Assembly (NCBI RefSeq): GCF_007827795.1
Contig: NZ_VITI01000005.1
Coordinates: 248,001 to 312,000 of the forward strand
Direction of reading: 5' to 3'
Source: Azospirillum brasilense
GTDB taxonomy: Bacteria; Pseudomonadota; Alphaproteobacteria; Azospirillales; Azospirillaceae
DNA length: 64,000 nucleotides
Shown here: positions 47,847 to 56,505 of the stretch, one piece after another
How the letters are laid out: each line of letters begins with the position of its first letter
Numbering within the stretch: the stretch's first letter is position 1
Made by a program: the position numbers and the translations under genes
The notes under the pieces: model-generated
Seen by the model: only the letters and a program-made list of their open reading frames with translations
Told to the model about the DNA's origin: nothing
Database searches by the model: none

Positions 47847-48661
47847 TGGCCGCACCACACCGGAGCGCGCTTCTGCAGGAAGGCGTCGATGCCCTCCTCG
47901 GCGTCGCGGGCCAGCATGTTCTCGGTCATCACGCGGGCGGCGTAGGCGTAGGCCTCCTCCACGCCCAGCTCGATTTGCCGGTAAAAGGCCTCCTTGCCGA
48001 TGGCGAGCGTCAGCGGCGACTTCGCGGCGATCTTGCCGGCGGCCTCAGCCACCACGGCGTCGAGCTGGTCGGCCGGCACCGCGCGGTTGACGAGGCCGAT
48101 GCGCTCCGCCTCCTCGGCGCCGATCAGGTCGCCGAGCAGCAGCATTTCCATGGCCGCCTTGCGCCCCACGGCACGGCTCAGCGCCACCATGGGGGTGGAG
48201 CAGAACAGGCCGATGTTCACCCCCGGCGTGGCAAATTGCGCCGTGTCTGCGCAATAGGCGAGGTCGCAGGTGGCGACGAGCTGACACCCCGCCGCCGTGG
48301 CGATGCCGTGCACCTTGGCGATTACCGGCTGGCGGATTCGGCTGACCGTCAGCATCAGTCTGGAGCATTGGATGAACAGCGACTCATAGGCCGCGCGGTC
48401 GGGGTTGGCGCGCATCTCCTTCAAATCATGACCGGCGCAGAAGGCCGACCCGGCCCCGGCCAGCACCACGACGCGGACCGAGGAGTCCTTATGGATGGCG
48501 TCCAGTTCCGCCTGCAGCGCCCCCATCAGCCCGACGGACAGGGCGTTGCGCGCCTGCGGGCGGTTCAGCGTCAGGGTCGCGACTCCGTCGCGGTCTTCGC
48601 GGAGAACCAGCGGCGTGCCATCGCCGGTGGCCGGCCCGATGGCGGGCGGGGTGTCGTTCAT
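47843..48661 (-). CDS. Enoyl-CoA hydratase/isomerase family protein
   Basis: 272-aa crotonase-fold protein. The N-terminal oxyanion segment is A-F-C-A-G-H-D-L-K-E-M, and the second one is H-G-I-A-T-A-A-G-C-Q-L. In place of the second catalytic Glu of true hydratases the strand reads T-P-G-V-N-I-G-L, so the reaction may not be hydration. The set F-C-S-T-P-M-V-A-L-S-R matches the ECHDC3/enoyl-CoA-hydratase-like group. A GGGAGGA site lies about 10 bases before the ATG. It is the first gene of an operon with the CoA-binding protein and metY. Confidence 0.85.
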   Translation of the reverse strand: MNDTPPAIGPATGDGTPLVLREDRDGVATLTLNRPQARNALSVGLMGALQAELDAIHKDSSVRVVVLAGAGSAFCAGHDLKEMRANPDRAAYESLFIQCSRLMLTVSRIRQPVIAKVHGIATAAGCQLVATCDLAYCADTAQFATPGVNIGLFCSTPMVALSRAVGRKAAMEMLLLGDLIGAEEAERIGLVNRAVPADQLDAVVAEAAGKIAAKSPLTLAIGKEAFYRQIELGVEEAYAYAARVMTENMLARDAEEGIDAFLQKRAPVWCGQ

Positions 48662-48907
48662 CGCTGTCCAATCCTCCCGGATGTTTTGATCGTTGGCGGG
48701 AACAGTACCCCGACCGCCCCCGCCACGGAACCGGGCGTGTGGTCCGTTCATCTAACGACGCCAAGTCGGACAACTCAACCTTTTTGTTGATAAAATTGGT
48801 AGATTTATAGGCGGGATTCGAGTTTGATCGTGTGAAATAGGCGGGGGCGCGACGCGCTTGGCGGGCCGGGCGATGTTCGCCATGATCGGGTGTCCATAAG
48901 AAAAGCC

Positions 48908-49390
48908 ATGGGTGAGGGAATGAGCGCGCCAGCCGTGTCCGCCGAGGAACTGGAAGCCCTGATTCGCGAGGGCGTGCCGCTGGTCGGCAATTACGGGATC
49001 ACCATCGAGCAGCTCGGCGCCGGGACCGTGCGCATGAAGCTGCCCTACAACGACAGCTTCGTCCGCCCCGGCGGCACGGTGACCGGGCCGGCGATGTTCG
49101 GGCTGGCCGACGTGGCGCTCTACGCGGCGGTGCTCAGCCTGATCGGGCGGGTGGAACTGGCGGTGACCACCAGCATGACCATCAACTTCCTGCGCCGCCC
49201 GGCCCAGGTCGCCATCACCGCCGATTGCCGAATCCTGAAGATGGGCAAGCGGCTGGCTTATGGCGAGGTTCTGCTGTTCTCCGAAGGCGATCCGGAGCCC
49301 GTGGCCCACGCCACCGGCACCTACTCGATTCCGCCCCACGATCCCGTGACGTTGACGGTATCAGGATACCATAATTCGGACGGCGTTTGA
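48908..49390 (+). CDS. PaaI-type hotdog-fold thioesterase
   Basis: About 160-aa hotdog-fold acyl-CoA thioesterase. The central helix region G-G-T-V-T-G-P-A-M-F-G-L-A-D contains the conserved Asp, and the later strand T-T-S-M-T-I-N-F-L-R-R-P is typical of the PaaI group. The start is uncertain: ATG 48908, ATG 48920 and GTG 48890 are all in frame, and a GGTGAGGGA stretch lies between the first two. It is divergent from the enoyl-CoA hydratase operon, sharing an AT-rich region that contains a TCAAC-N6-GTTGA inverted repeat (48775-48790). Confidence 0.85.
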   Translation: MGEGMSAPAVSAEELEALIREGVPLVGNYGITIEQLGAGTVRMKLPYNDSFVRPGGTVTGPAMFGLADVALYAAVLSLIGRVELAVTTSMTINFLRRPAQVAITADCRILKMGKRLAYGEVLLFSEGDPEPVAHATGTYSIPPHDPVTLTVSGYHNSDGV

Positions 49391-49476
49391 AAACGCCAAT
49401 GATATCAATGGCTTTGCGTTTGCGGTAAAATGATACCGCGCTCATAGCATGTTGATATGGAACGGATATTTTTCCG

Positions 49477-49506
49477 TTGACAGAGTCCCCGTGCACTGCG
49501 TACAAA
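49477..49506 (+). promoter_or_regulatory. Sigma70-type promoter for rplM-rpsI
   Basis: TTGACA (49477-49482) and TACAAA (49501-49506) are separated by 18 bases, about 80 bases before rplM. A consensus -35 box before a ribosomal protein operon is plausible. Confidence 0.6.
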
Positions 49507-49586
49507 ACCGGCCGCTTCGGCGCCCCGGGGATTGAACGTCCAGTTTCGGTGGCCCGCCGATCCACGTTTAGTCAACGAGTGTGGCG

Positions 49587-50051
49587 ATGAAGACCTTCAA
49601 TCTGAAGCCGACCGACATCGAGAAGAAGTGGTACGTCGTCGATGCCGACGGCCTCGTTCTCGGCCGGCTTGCCAGCATCCTGGCGAACATCCTGCGCGGC
49701 AAGAACAAGCCGACCTTCACCCCGCACATGGATTGCGGCGACCATGTCGTCGTGATCAACGCGGAGAAGGTCAAGCTGACCGGCAACAAGCGCCAGGACG
49801 ACATCTTCTACTGGCACACCGGTTATCCGGGCGGCATCAAGGGCCGTTCCAAGGGCCAGATCCTGGACGGCAAGTACCCGGAGCGCGTGATCGAGAAGGC
49901 CGTGGAGCGCATGGTTCCGCGCGGTCCGCTCGGCCGCAAGGTGATGACCCACCTGAAGGTCTACAAGGGCGCCGCCCACCCGCACGAGGCGCAGCAGCCG
50001 GTCGCTCTCGACGTTGCGGCCATGAACCCGAAGAATAAGCGGAGCGCGTAA
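49587..50051 (+). CDS. rplM: 50S ribosomal protein L13
   Basis: 154-aa large-subunit protein. It has the family start [35 protein letters not shown] and M-V-P-R-G-P-L-G-R. The in-frame GTG two codons earlier is less likely because the family begins at M-K-T. rpsI follows after four bases, the usual operon pair. Confidence 0.97.
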   Translation: MKTFNLKPTDIEKKWYVVDADGLVLGRLASILANILRGKNKPTFTPHMDCGDHVVVINAEKVKLTGNKRQDDIFYWHTGYPGGIKGRSKGQILDGKYPERVIEKAVERMVPRGPLGRKVMTHLKVYKGAAHPHEAQQPVALDVAAMNPKNKRSA

Positions 50052-50055
50052 TCCA

Positions 50056-50538
50056 ATGGCTCAGGTTACCACCACCCTTTCCGGCCTGAAGGACATCGCC
50101 GCCGCTCCGGCCGCCGCTTCCGCCGAAGTGGTCGCCCCGAAGCTGGACGCCCAGGGCCGCGCCTACGCCACCGGCAAGCGCAAGGACGCCGTCGCCCGCG
50201 TGTGGATCAAGCCGGGCTCCGGCAAGGTCGTCATCAACGGCCGCGACCAGGAAGTCTACTTCGCCCGTCCGGTGCTGCGCATGATGATCGCCCAGCCCTT
50301 CGGCATCACCGACCGCGCCGACCAGTTCGACGTGATGGTCACGGTGACCGGCGGCGGTCTGTCCGGCCAGGCCGGCGCGGTCCGTCACGGCATCTCCAAG
50401 GCGCTGACCTACTTCGAGCCGGCGCTCCGTCCGCCGCTGAAGGCCGCCGGCTTCCTGACCCGCGATGCCCGCGTCGTCGAGCGTAAGAAGTACGGCAAGG
50501 CCAAGGCCCGCCGCAGCTTCCAGTTCTCGAAGCGCTAA
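50056..50538 (+). CDS. rpsI: 30S ribosomal protein S9
   Basis: 160-aa small-subunit protein. Core marks are [24 protein letters not shown], and the basic C-terminus ending F-S-K-R, whose last Lys-Arg reaches the P-site tRNA. An extra N-terminal stretch of about 35 residues, Ala-rich, is common in alphaproteobacterial S9. It lies four bases after rplM. Confidence 0.97.
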   Translation: MAQVTTTLSGLKDIAAAPAAASAEVVAPKLDAQGRAYATGKRKDAVARVWIKPGSGKVVINGRDQEVYFARPVLRMMIAQPFGITDRADQFDVMVTVTGGGLSGQAGAVRHGISKALTYFEPALRPPLKAAGFLTRDARVVERKKYGKAKARRSFQFSKR

Positions 50539-50574
50539 AGCCTACCGCGGACCCGCATTACTGCTGTACAAGCG

Positions 50575-50605
50575 AGGGGCGTCCCGACGGGGCGCCCCTT
50601 TCTTG
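50575..50605 (+). terminator. Rho-independent terminator after rpsI
   Basis: An 11-bp hairpin with a GAC loop (arms 50575-50585 and 50589-50599), followed by ttcttgttt. It separates the ribosomal operon from argC. Confidence 0.85.
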
Positions 50606-50673
50606 TTTCAGGTTTGTTTCACTCGTCTTCACCGTTCCGTGCCCATCCCCGTGCGTCAAAAGGAACAGCGTCC

Positions 50674-51726
50674 ATGGCCAACAGCACTTCTCCCATCCGC
50701 GTCGGCATTCTCGGTGCGTCCGGTTACACCGGCGCCGAGCTGGTGCGCATGCTTCTGCGCCATCCCGGCGTGGAGATCTGCGCGCTGACGGCCGAGCGAC
50801 AGGCGGGGAAGCCGATGGCCGAGGTGTTCCCGCATCTGGGCCAGTTCAACCTGCCCGGCCTCGTGAAGATCGAGGAGGTCGCCTGGGACAAGCTGGACGC
50901 CGTGTTCTGCGCCCTGCCGCACGGCACCACGCAGGAGGTCATCGCCGGCCTGCCGCGCCACATCAAGGTGGTGGATCTGTCCGCCGACTTCCGCCTGTCC
51001 GATCCCGCCGAATACGCCACCTGGTACGGGCATGAGCACCGCGCCGTGGAGCTTCAGAAGGAGGTCGCCTACGGCCTGACCGAATTCAACCGGCAGGGCG
51101 TGCGCAAGGCGCGCGTGGTCGCCAACCCCGGCTGCTACCCCACCTGCTCGCTGCTGCCCCTGCTGCCGCTGCTGATGGACGAGATGATCGAGCCGGGCGG
51201 GATCGTGATCGACGCCAAGTCGGGCGTCTCCGGCGCCGGGCGCGACGCCAAGCAGCAGAACCTTTTCACCGAGGTGTCGGAGGGCTTCAACGCCTACGGC
51301 GTCGGCCACCACCGCCACATGCCGGAGATCGAGCAGGAGCTGCGGCTCGCCGCTGGGCGCCCGGTGATCGTCAGCTTCACGCCGCACCTCGTCCCGATGA
51401 ACCGCGGCATGATGGCGACGATCTACGTCCGCATGGCCGACGGGGTCACTGCCGACGACCTGCGCGCGACCCTGGCCAAGCGCTACGAATCGGAGCCCTT
51501 CGTGAACGTCACGGCGGCGGGCATCGCCCCGGCGACCCGTCACGTCCGCGCGTCCAACCAGGCGCTGATCGGCGTTTTCCCCGACCGCACCCCGCGCGGC
51601 GCCATCATCGTCTCGGTCATCGACAATCTGGTGAAGGGCGCCTCCGGCCAAGCCATCCAGAACATGAACGTCATGTTCGGCCTGGGCGAGACGACCGGCC
51701 TGGAGCAGGCCCCGCTGTTCCCGTAA
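50674..51726 (+). CDS. argC: N-acetyl-gamma-glutamyl-phosphate reductase
   Basis: 350-aa NADPH-dependent reductase that makes N-acetylglutamate semialdehyde in arginine synthesis. The nucleotide fold G-A-S-G-Y-T-G-A-E is near residue 14, and the catalytic Cys154 is in A-N-P-G-C-Y-P-T. H-R-H-M-P-E-I and F-T-P-H-L-V-P-M-N-R-G are also conserved. AAAGGAA lies about 10 bases before ATG 50674. The gamma-carbonic anhydrase gene follows after 19 bases. Confidence 0.97.
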   Translation: MANSTSPIRVGILGASGYTGAELVRMLLRHPGVEICALTAERQAGKPMAEVFPHLGQFNLPGLVKIEEVAWDKLDAVFCALPHGTTQEVIAGLPRHIKVVDLSADFRLSDPAEYATWYGHEHRAVELQKEVAYGLTEFNRQGVRKARVVANPGCYPTCSLLPLLPLLMDEMIEPGGIVIDAKSGVSGAGRDAKQQNLFTEVSEGFNAYGVGHHRHMPEIEQELRLAAGRPVIVSFTPHLVPMNRGMMATIYVRMADGVTADDLRATLAKRYESEPFVNVTAAGIAPATRHVRASNQALIGVFPDRTPRGAIIVSVIDNLVKGASGQAIQNMNVMFGLGETTGLEQAPLFP

Positions 51727-51745
51727 CCCAGGAAGGAACCCTGCG

Positions 51746-52264
51746 ATGTCCGGCCTGATCCTGCCCTTCCAGGGCACGCACCCGAAGATCGACCCGAGCG
51801 TCTATGTCGCCCCGACGGCCTCGGTCATCGGCGACGTCGAGATCGGAGCGGACAGCAGCGTCTGGTTCGGCTGCACCATCCGCGGCGATGTGAACGAGAT
51901 CCGCATCGGTGCCCGCACCAACATCCAGGACGGCACCGTCGTCCACGTCGCCTCGGCGGGGCAGGGGACCTACATCGGCGACGACGTGTCGATCGGCCAC
52001 ATGGCCCTGCTGCACGCCTGCACGCTGGACAGCGGCTGCTTCATCGGCATGCAGGCCTGCGTCATGGACGGGGCGCATGTCGAGTCGGGGGCCATGGTGG
52101 CCGCAGGAGCCCTGGTGACCCCCGGCAAGCGTGTGGCAGCGGGGCAACTTTGGGCGGGAAGTCCCGCAAGACCCGTGCGTGCACTAACGGAAAAGGACCT
52201 TTCCTTCTTCCCGGTAAACGTCCGGAACTACGTGCGGCTTGCCCAAATCTACAGAGCGGGCTAA
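51746..52264 (+). CDS. Gamma-class carbonic anhydrase-like hexapeptide protein
   Basis: 172-aa left-handed beta-helix protein of the gamma carbonic anhydrase/YrdA group. Three histidines that would bind zinc at the trimer interface are His67, His85 and His90 (T-V-V-H-V and I-G-H-M-A-L-L-H). Repeated hexapeptide turns run from about 18 to 135, and the C-terminal helix is present. Many family members have no measured carbonic anhydrase activity. AAGGA is well placed before the ATG. It is probably co-transcribed with argC. Confidence 0.9.
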   Translation: MSGLILPFQGTHPKIDPSVYVAPTASVIGDVEIGADSSVWFGCTIRGDVNEIRIGARTNIQDGTVVHVASAGQGTYIGDDVSIGHMALLHACTLDSGCFIGMQACVMDGAHVESGAMVAAGALVTPGKRVAAGQLWAGSPARPVRALTEKDLSFFPVNVRNYVRLAQIYRAG

Positions 52265-52477
52265 TACCTCTTTGGTGCGTCGCAGCACTGTGGCATACTA
52301 GCAACAGTGACACCGGCACGAAACGTGTAGGACTTCCGGAGGGTATGTTTGAACGTGGACAAACCCCACATGTTTCGCGTTTTGTCACGTTACATGCACG
52401 CGATATGTCCTATCGTTTGTGCGATTCGTCCTCCGCGAACCAAGCGGTAGGGAGTGTGTCTCTAAGGGAGTGGAGAA

Positions 52478-53065
52478 ATGAACAGCTTCTTCCGCGCTAC
52501 CATGGCCGTCGTGCCGGCCGCCGTCGTCGCCTTCGGCCTGACCGCCGGGGCTCAGGCCCAGAGCGCCGACACCGCCGAGTGGTGCAATCCGGTCATCGGC
52601 TGGAACAACACCCCGGTCCGTACGGCGGATGGCGGCTACGCCACCCACCAGGGCAGCTTCAAGTGCCCGCCGGCCGCCGCTCCGGCGGTTGCCCCGGCCC
52701 CGGTCGCCCGCGCCCAGACCGAATACCTGGTCTTCTTCGACTGGGATAAGGCCAACGTCACCCCGGCCGCCGACCGCGTGATCGGCGACGCGGCCGCCGC
52801 CATCGGCAAGGGCGCCAACGCCCGCGTCCATGTCGTCGGCCACACCGACACCTCGGGTTCGCCGGCCTACAACCAGCGTCTGTCGGTGCGTCGCGCCGAG
52901 GCGGTGAAGCAGGCCCTGGTTTCCAAGGGCATCGGCGCCGGCGCCATCACCACCGAGGGCAAGGGCGAGAGCCAGCTCCTGGTGCAGACCGGCCCGAACG
53001 TCCGCGAGCCGTCCAACCGTCGCGCGCAGATCCTGCCGCGCGGTGCGAACGCCCCGTCGTCGTAA
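52478..53065 (+). CDS. OmpA-family peptidoglycan-binding protein
   Basis: 195 aa. The signal peptide ends near A-Q-A-Q-S. After a short N-terminal part with two Cys (E-W-C-N, F-K-C-P) and an Ala/Pro hinge comes an OmpA-like domain (about 80-190): F-F-D-W-D-K-A-N-V-T-P, H-V-V-G-H-T-D-T-S-G, and R-R-A-E-A-V plus the C-terminal N-R-R-A-Q-I. It should anchor the envelope to peptidoglycan. There is no beta-barrel, so it is periplasmic. GGGAGTGGAGA precedes the ATG. The 212-base upstream region has AT-rich stretches but no promoter I can fix. Confidence 0.88.
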   Translation: MNSFFRATMAVVPAAVVAFGLTAGAQAQSADTAEWCNPVIGWNNTPVRTADGGYATHQGSFKCPPAAAPAVAPAPVARAQTEYLVFFDWDKANVTPAADRVIGDAAAAIGKGANARVHVVGHTDTSGSPAYNQRLSVRRAEAVKQALVSKGIGAGAITTEGKGESQLLVQTGPNVREPSNRRAQILPRGANAPSS

Positions 53066-53090
53066 GGCGCAGGTTCCCTGTCGGAACACG

Positions 53091-53114
53091 AGCCCCGGAC
53101 CTTGCTCCGGGGCT
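53091..53114 (+). terminator. First hairpin after the OmpA-like gene
   Basis: 9-bp arms agccccgga / tccggggct around a six-base loop, 25 bases after the stop. The T run is short. Confidence 0.65.
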
Positions 53115-53146
53115 TCTGTCCGATGAAGGAATTCGCCGGATAAAGG

Positions 53147-53184
53147 AAAAGGCCCCGGACGATCCGTCCGGGGCCTTTTCTTTT
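53147..53184. terminator. Strong bidirectional terminator between OmpA-like gene and phaC
   Basis: A 14-bp stem (arms 53147-53160 and 53166-53179) with an A4 run at the 5' base and a T4CT4 run at the 3' side, so it can act on both converging transcripts. Confidence 0.9.
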
Positions 53185-53263
53185 GGACCGCTTCCTGCTG
53201 GGCCGTCGCGTCGATGGCCCCGGAGTTCCGGAGGGCGGCGGACCGCCCCCCGGAAGCGGGTCC

Positions 53264-55063
53264 TCAGACGATGCGCACCTTGGCGTAGGAGCCAGGAGCG
53301 TCCTCCAGCGCGGGCAGGCCGCCCTTTTCCGGATCGCGCGCCGGGACCTTGCCTTCTGAGAAGGTGGAGACCCACTTGTTCCACTCCGGCCACCAGGAGC
53401 CGGGGGTCTGCTCCGACGACGCCAACCAGTCGTCCGAGGCCTTCGGCAGCTTGGCGTTGGTCCAGTAGCAGTACTTGCCGGCGGCCGGCGGGTTCACCAC
53501 GCCGGCGATGTGGCCGGAGGCCGCCAGCACGAACTTCACCGGGCCGGAGAAGAGGTGGGCGCCCATGTAGGTGGACTTCCACGGCGCGATGTGGTCCTCG
53601 CGGGCCGACAGGAAGAAGGACGGGGTCTTCACGTTGCGCAGGTCGATCGGCACGCCGCCCAGCGACACCGCGCCCGGCTGCGCCAGAAGGTTCTTCTGGT
53701 ACATGTTGCGCAGATAGAAGCTGTGCATCGCCGCCGGCATGCGGGTCGAATCGCTGTTCCAGTAGAGCAGGTCGAACGGGAACGGGTCCTTGCCGAGCAG
53801 GTAGTTGTTCACCACGAACGACCAGATCAGGTCGTTGGCGCGCAGCATGTTGAAGGTGGTCGCCATCTTCGAGCCGTCCAGGTAGCCCTGCTGGGCCATC
53901 TGGCTCTCGATCATGGTGAGCTGCTCCTCGTCGATGAAGACCGACAGCTCGCCGGCTTCGGTGAAGTCCAGCATGGTGGTGAAGAAGGTGGCCGACTTGA
54001 TGCGGTCGTCCTTCTTGGCCGCCATGTAGGACAGGGTGGAGGCCAGCAGCGTGCCGCCCAGGCAGTAGCCGATGGCGTTCACGTCCTTCTCGCCGGTCAC
54101 CTTCTCGATGGCGTCCAGCGCGGCCAGAACGCCTTCGAACATGTAGTCTTCGAAGCCCTTCTGGGCCAGCTTCTCATCCGGGTTCACCCAGGACAGGATG
54201 AACACGGTGTGGCCCTGGTCCACCGCCCACTTGATGAAGCTGTTCTTCTCGCGCAGATCCAGGATGTAGTACTTGTTGATCCAGGGCGGCACGATCATCA
54301 GCGGACGCTTGTTCACGTCCGGCGTGGTCGGGGTGTACTGGATGAGCTGCATCAGGTCGGTCTGGAAGACGACCTTGCCCGGCGTGACGGCGATGTTCTT
54401 GCCGACCTGGAAGGCGTCGTAGTCGGTCATCGAGATGCGCAGCTCGCCCTTGCCGCGCTCCAGATCCTTCAGCAGATGCTCCAGGCCCTTGACGAGGTTC
54501 TCGCCGCCCGTCTCGATCGTCGTGCGCAGCACCTCCGGGTTCGTCATGACGAAGTTGGAGGGCGCCATCGCGTCGACGAACTGGCGGGTGTAGAAGTCGA
54601 CCTTCTTGGCCGTGTGGTCGTCCAGCCCGTCCACCTCGTTGACCGTCGACTGCATCCACCGGGCCGACAGCAGGTAGGACTGCTTGATGAAGTCGAACAG
54701 GGTGTTCTCGTCCCAGGCCGAATCCTTGAAGCGGCGGTCGTCCTTGGCCGGGGCGATGACCGGCTGGGCCTCCTGGCCGAAGAAGCGCTGGGTGGTGCGC
54801 TGCCACAGGGTCAGGTAGTCCTGCCACAGCGTCATCTGCGCCTTCATCAGCTTGGCCGGGTCGGCCATCATGCGCGTGGTCATCTCCAGGAACGCATGGC
54901 CGACGCCCATCGGGTCGGGGTTCTTCGCGCCGACGCCGTCCGAGGCCTGACGGGACAGGAAGTCGGTGACCAGCCGCTGGCTCTGCTCGGCGATGCGGGT
55001 CATCGCCCGCGACATCTCGACCGGGTCGGGAAGCTTGACGTCAGGGGCCTGGTTTTCGGCCAT
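53264..55063 (-). CDS. phaC: Class I poly(3-hydroxyalkanoate) synthase
   Basis: 599-aa PHA synthase that polymerises 3-hydroxyacyl-CoA at the granule surface. The lipase-like box is G-Y-C-L-G-G with catalytic Cys334. V-P-P-W-I-N-K-Y-Y-I-L-D-L and W-V-N-P-D precede it, and the C-terminal S-G-H-I-A-G-V-V-N-P supplies the His. The N-terminal domain (about 1-220) fits class I length. AAGGA precedes the ATG. No phaA, phaB or phaZ gene is adjacent. Confidence 0.97.
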   Translation of the reverse strand: MAENQAPDVKLPDPVEMSRAMTRIAEQSQRLVTDFLSRQASDGVGAKNPDPMGVGHAFLEMTTRMMADPAKLMKAQMTLWQDYLTLWQRTTQRFFGQEAQPVIAPAKDDRRFKDSAWDENTLFDFIKQSYLLSARWMQSTVNEVDGLDDHTAKKVDFYTRQFVDAMAPSNFVMTNPEVLRTTIETGGENLVKGLEHLLKDLERGKGELRISMTDYDAFQVGKNIAVTPGKVVFQTDLMQLIQYTPTTPDVNKRPLMIVPPWINKYYILDLREKNSFIKWAVDQGHTVFILSWVNPDEKLAQKGFEDYMFEGVLAALDAIEKVTGEKDVNAIGYCLGGTLLASTLSYMAAKKDDRIKSATFFTTMLDFTEAGELSVFIDEEQLTMIESQMAQQGYLDGSKMATTFNMLRANDLIWSFVVNNYLLGKDPFPFDLLYWNSDSTRMPAAMHSFYLRNMYQKNLLAQPGAVSLGGVPIDLRNVKTPSFFLSAREDHIAPWKSTYMGAHLFSGPVKFVLAASGHIAGVVNPPAAGKYCYWTNAKLPKASDDWLASSEQTPGSWWPEWNKWVSTFSEGKVPARDPEKGGLPALEDAPGSYAKVRIV

Positions 55064-55296
55064 TGGTGCGGTCCTTCTTCTTTAGGCGAGTTTTAGGCTT
55101 CAGGAGGGACGTTGTGCGGTTTATACAATGCCTGCCGGAAGTCTGTTCGGTCGGAGTGCGGTCCGGTCCTGGCATCGTGAACTGGTTATGCCATGTCCGT
55201 TCGAGCCGGGGTCCGTCATACACCTCTCGTATGAAGATTTCATTTCGCCCACCACCGTTCAAGCGGCTGGATGGGTTCGGATGTGGGGTTCGCAGA

Positions 55297-55692
55297 ATGG
55301 AAACGGGTATCCGACGCGGCGTGGTGGCGAAGGCGGGCCGGTTGGGCCCGGCGCTGTCCGTTGTGGTTGTTCTCGCACTGTCCGCCTGCAGCGACCGCGT
55401 GCTCGACACCGGGCTGGTCGGCGCGGTGATCGGCCGCGACGTGCCCAGCGATGACTCGCCGGTGCGCGGCATGTCCGGCCAGAACCGGGAGTACCCCAAT
55501 CTCGGCACCGTCCCGCCGCGCCCCACGGATTTGCGGACGGAAGCGCAGCGCCAGCAGGACCTGGATCGTCTGGCCCAGGACCGCGAGGCCGCCAGGAACA
55601 TGCTGCCGACCCCCATGGACGCTCCCCCGCCGCCTGACATCACGCCTGGACAGCCAAGCGCCGGGAAGCCCGCCTCCGGGAAACCCAATTGA
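55297..55692 (+). CDS. Hypothetical lipoprotein
   Basis: 131 aa from ATG 55297. The first 37 residues are a signal sequence ending in a lipobox, L-A-L-S-A-C, so the mature protein starts at Cys with S-D-R-V. The rest is polar, with E-A-Q-R-Q-Q-D-L-D-R-L-A-Q-D in a helix and a Pro-rich end (P-P-P-P-D-I-T-P). Not recognised beyond the lipoprotein type. It is divergent from phaC with a 233-base gap; a link to PHA is not shown. Confidence 0.65.
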   Translation: METGIRRGVVAKAGRLGPALSVVVVLALSACSDRVLDTGLVGAVIGRDVPSDDSPVRGMSGQNREYPNLGTVPPRPTDLRTEAQRQQDLDRLAQDREAARNMLPTPMDAPPPPDITPGQPSAGKPASGKPN

Positions 55693-56030
55693 GGGCAGGG
55701 GTGTAGCAAAGGGCGGACGCTGCCAGTAATCCGTAAGTATACCTATGCGGAGCGTCCTTCGGCCCTTGATGGTGTCCCTCTGAACGAAAGGGACGCACCG
55801 GTCTTCGTCCGGTCGATGCGCAGTTCCGATGGCGGTGGCGCGGACCACGGAGCACCCATTGTTGCTGCCAAGGCGGAAAAACTACGTCTTGCGATGGCGG
55901 GTCCGCAACAGGTTTTCAAACTGCGACTATTTGGCGCGTCGGCTTCGCTTCCGCTCGTGTGGTTTGCGCGTCGTGCGGCCATGGCGCCGCGGCATGACCG
56001 CCCTGCGCCGCCTGCGGTTGTCGGAAATAA
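55693..56030. other. Gene-free stretch before the marR operon
   Basis: About 340 bases without a convincing gene. Overlapping short frames here are Arg- or Ala-rich, lack ribosome sites and overlap each other on both strands. No repeat or hairpin with a T run stands out. Confidence 0.5.
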
Positions 56031-56052
56031 TAAGGCGCCCTTACAATAAGGG
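56031..56052. promoter_or_regulatory. Three alternating TAAGG half-sites abutting the marR start
   Basis: TAAGG (56031-56035), CCTTA (56039-56043) and TAAGG (56047-56051), each separated by three bases. Adjacent pairs form perfect inverted repeats. The last one ends one base before the ATG, so a bound protein would cover the initiation region. Autoregulation by the MarR protein is inferred. Confidence 0.55.
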
Positions 56053-56505
56053 ATGCTTGATGAATCCCCCTTCGGAATGATCCTGATCGACTGCGCGCGG
56101 CTTCTGCGCGCGCGGTTCGACCGTGCCCTGGACGATGCGCGGCTCGGCCTCACGGCGGGGGAGGCGCGGGCGCTGGTCTATGTCTGCCGCCACCCCGGCT
56201 CGCGCCAGTCGGTGCTGGCGACCCACATGTGGGTGGAGCCGATGACCCTGGTCGGCTTCCTCGACCGGCTGGAGGCGCGCGGGCTGGTGGTCCGCGAGCC
56301 GGACCCGGCGGACCGCCGCGCCAAGATCGTGCGCCCGACGCCGCAGGCCGAACCGCTGGCGCTTCAGGTCCTGGAGGCCTTCCGCACCGAGCGCGAGTCG
56401 GCCATGGCCGACCTTTCGGCGGAGGAGGTCGTCCTGCTCAAGGACATGCTGGCCCGCCTGCGCAACCGCATGATCGCGGACGACCGCGGCGGGGCCGGCC
56501 AATGA
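56053..56505 (+). CDS. MarR family transcriptional regulator
   Basis: 150-aa winged-helix regulator. The pattern is L-T-A-G-E-A-R-A-L-V-Y, Q-S-V-L-A-T-H-M-W-V-E-P-M-T-L (recognition helix region), F-L-D-R-L-E-A-R-G-L-V and the wing P-D-P-A-D-R-R-A-K. The start at ATG 56053 follows TAAGGG with no spacer, so translation may be leaderless-like or use a poor site. The stop overlaps the next gene's start (ATGA). It probably represses the efflux gene that it is coupled to. Confidence 0.9.
   Translation: MLDESPFGMILIDCARLLRARFDRALDDARLGLTAGEARALVYVCRHPGSRQSVLATHMWVEPMTLVGFLDRLEARGLVVREPDPADRRAKIVRPTPQAEPLALQVLEAFRTERESAMADLSAEEVVLLKDMLARLRNRMIADDRGGAGQ

Noticed and set aside
53510..55096. A 528-codon plus-strand frame opposite phaC
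   Set aside because: Antisense of a complete PHA synthase, low-complexity Val/Gly/His/Arg composition, no ribosome site.
55829..56080. Arg-rich 83-codon frame upstream of and overlapping marR
   Set aside because: No ribosome site, runs into the marR coding region in another frame, composition typical of random high-G+C translation.
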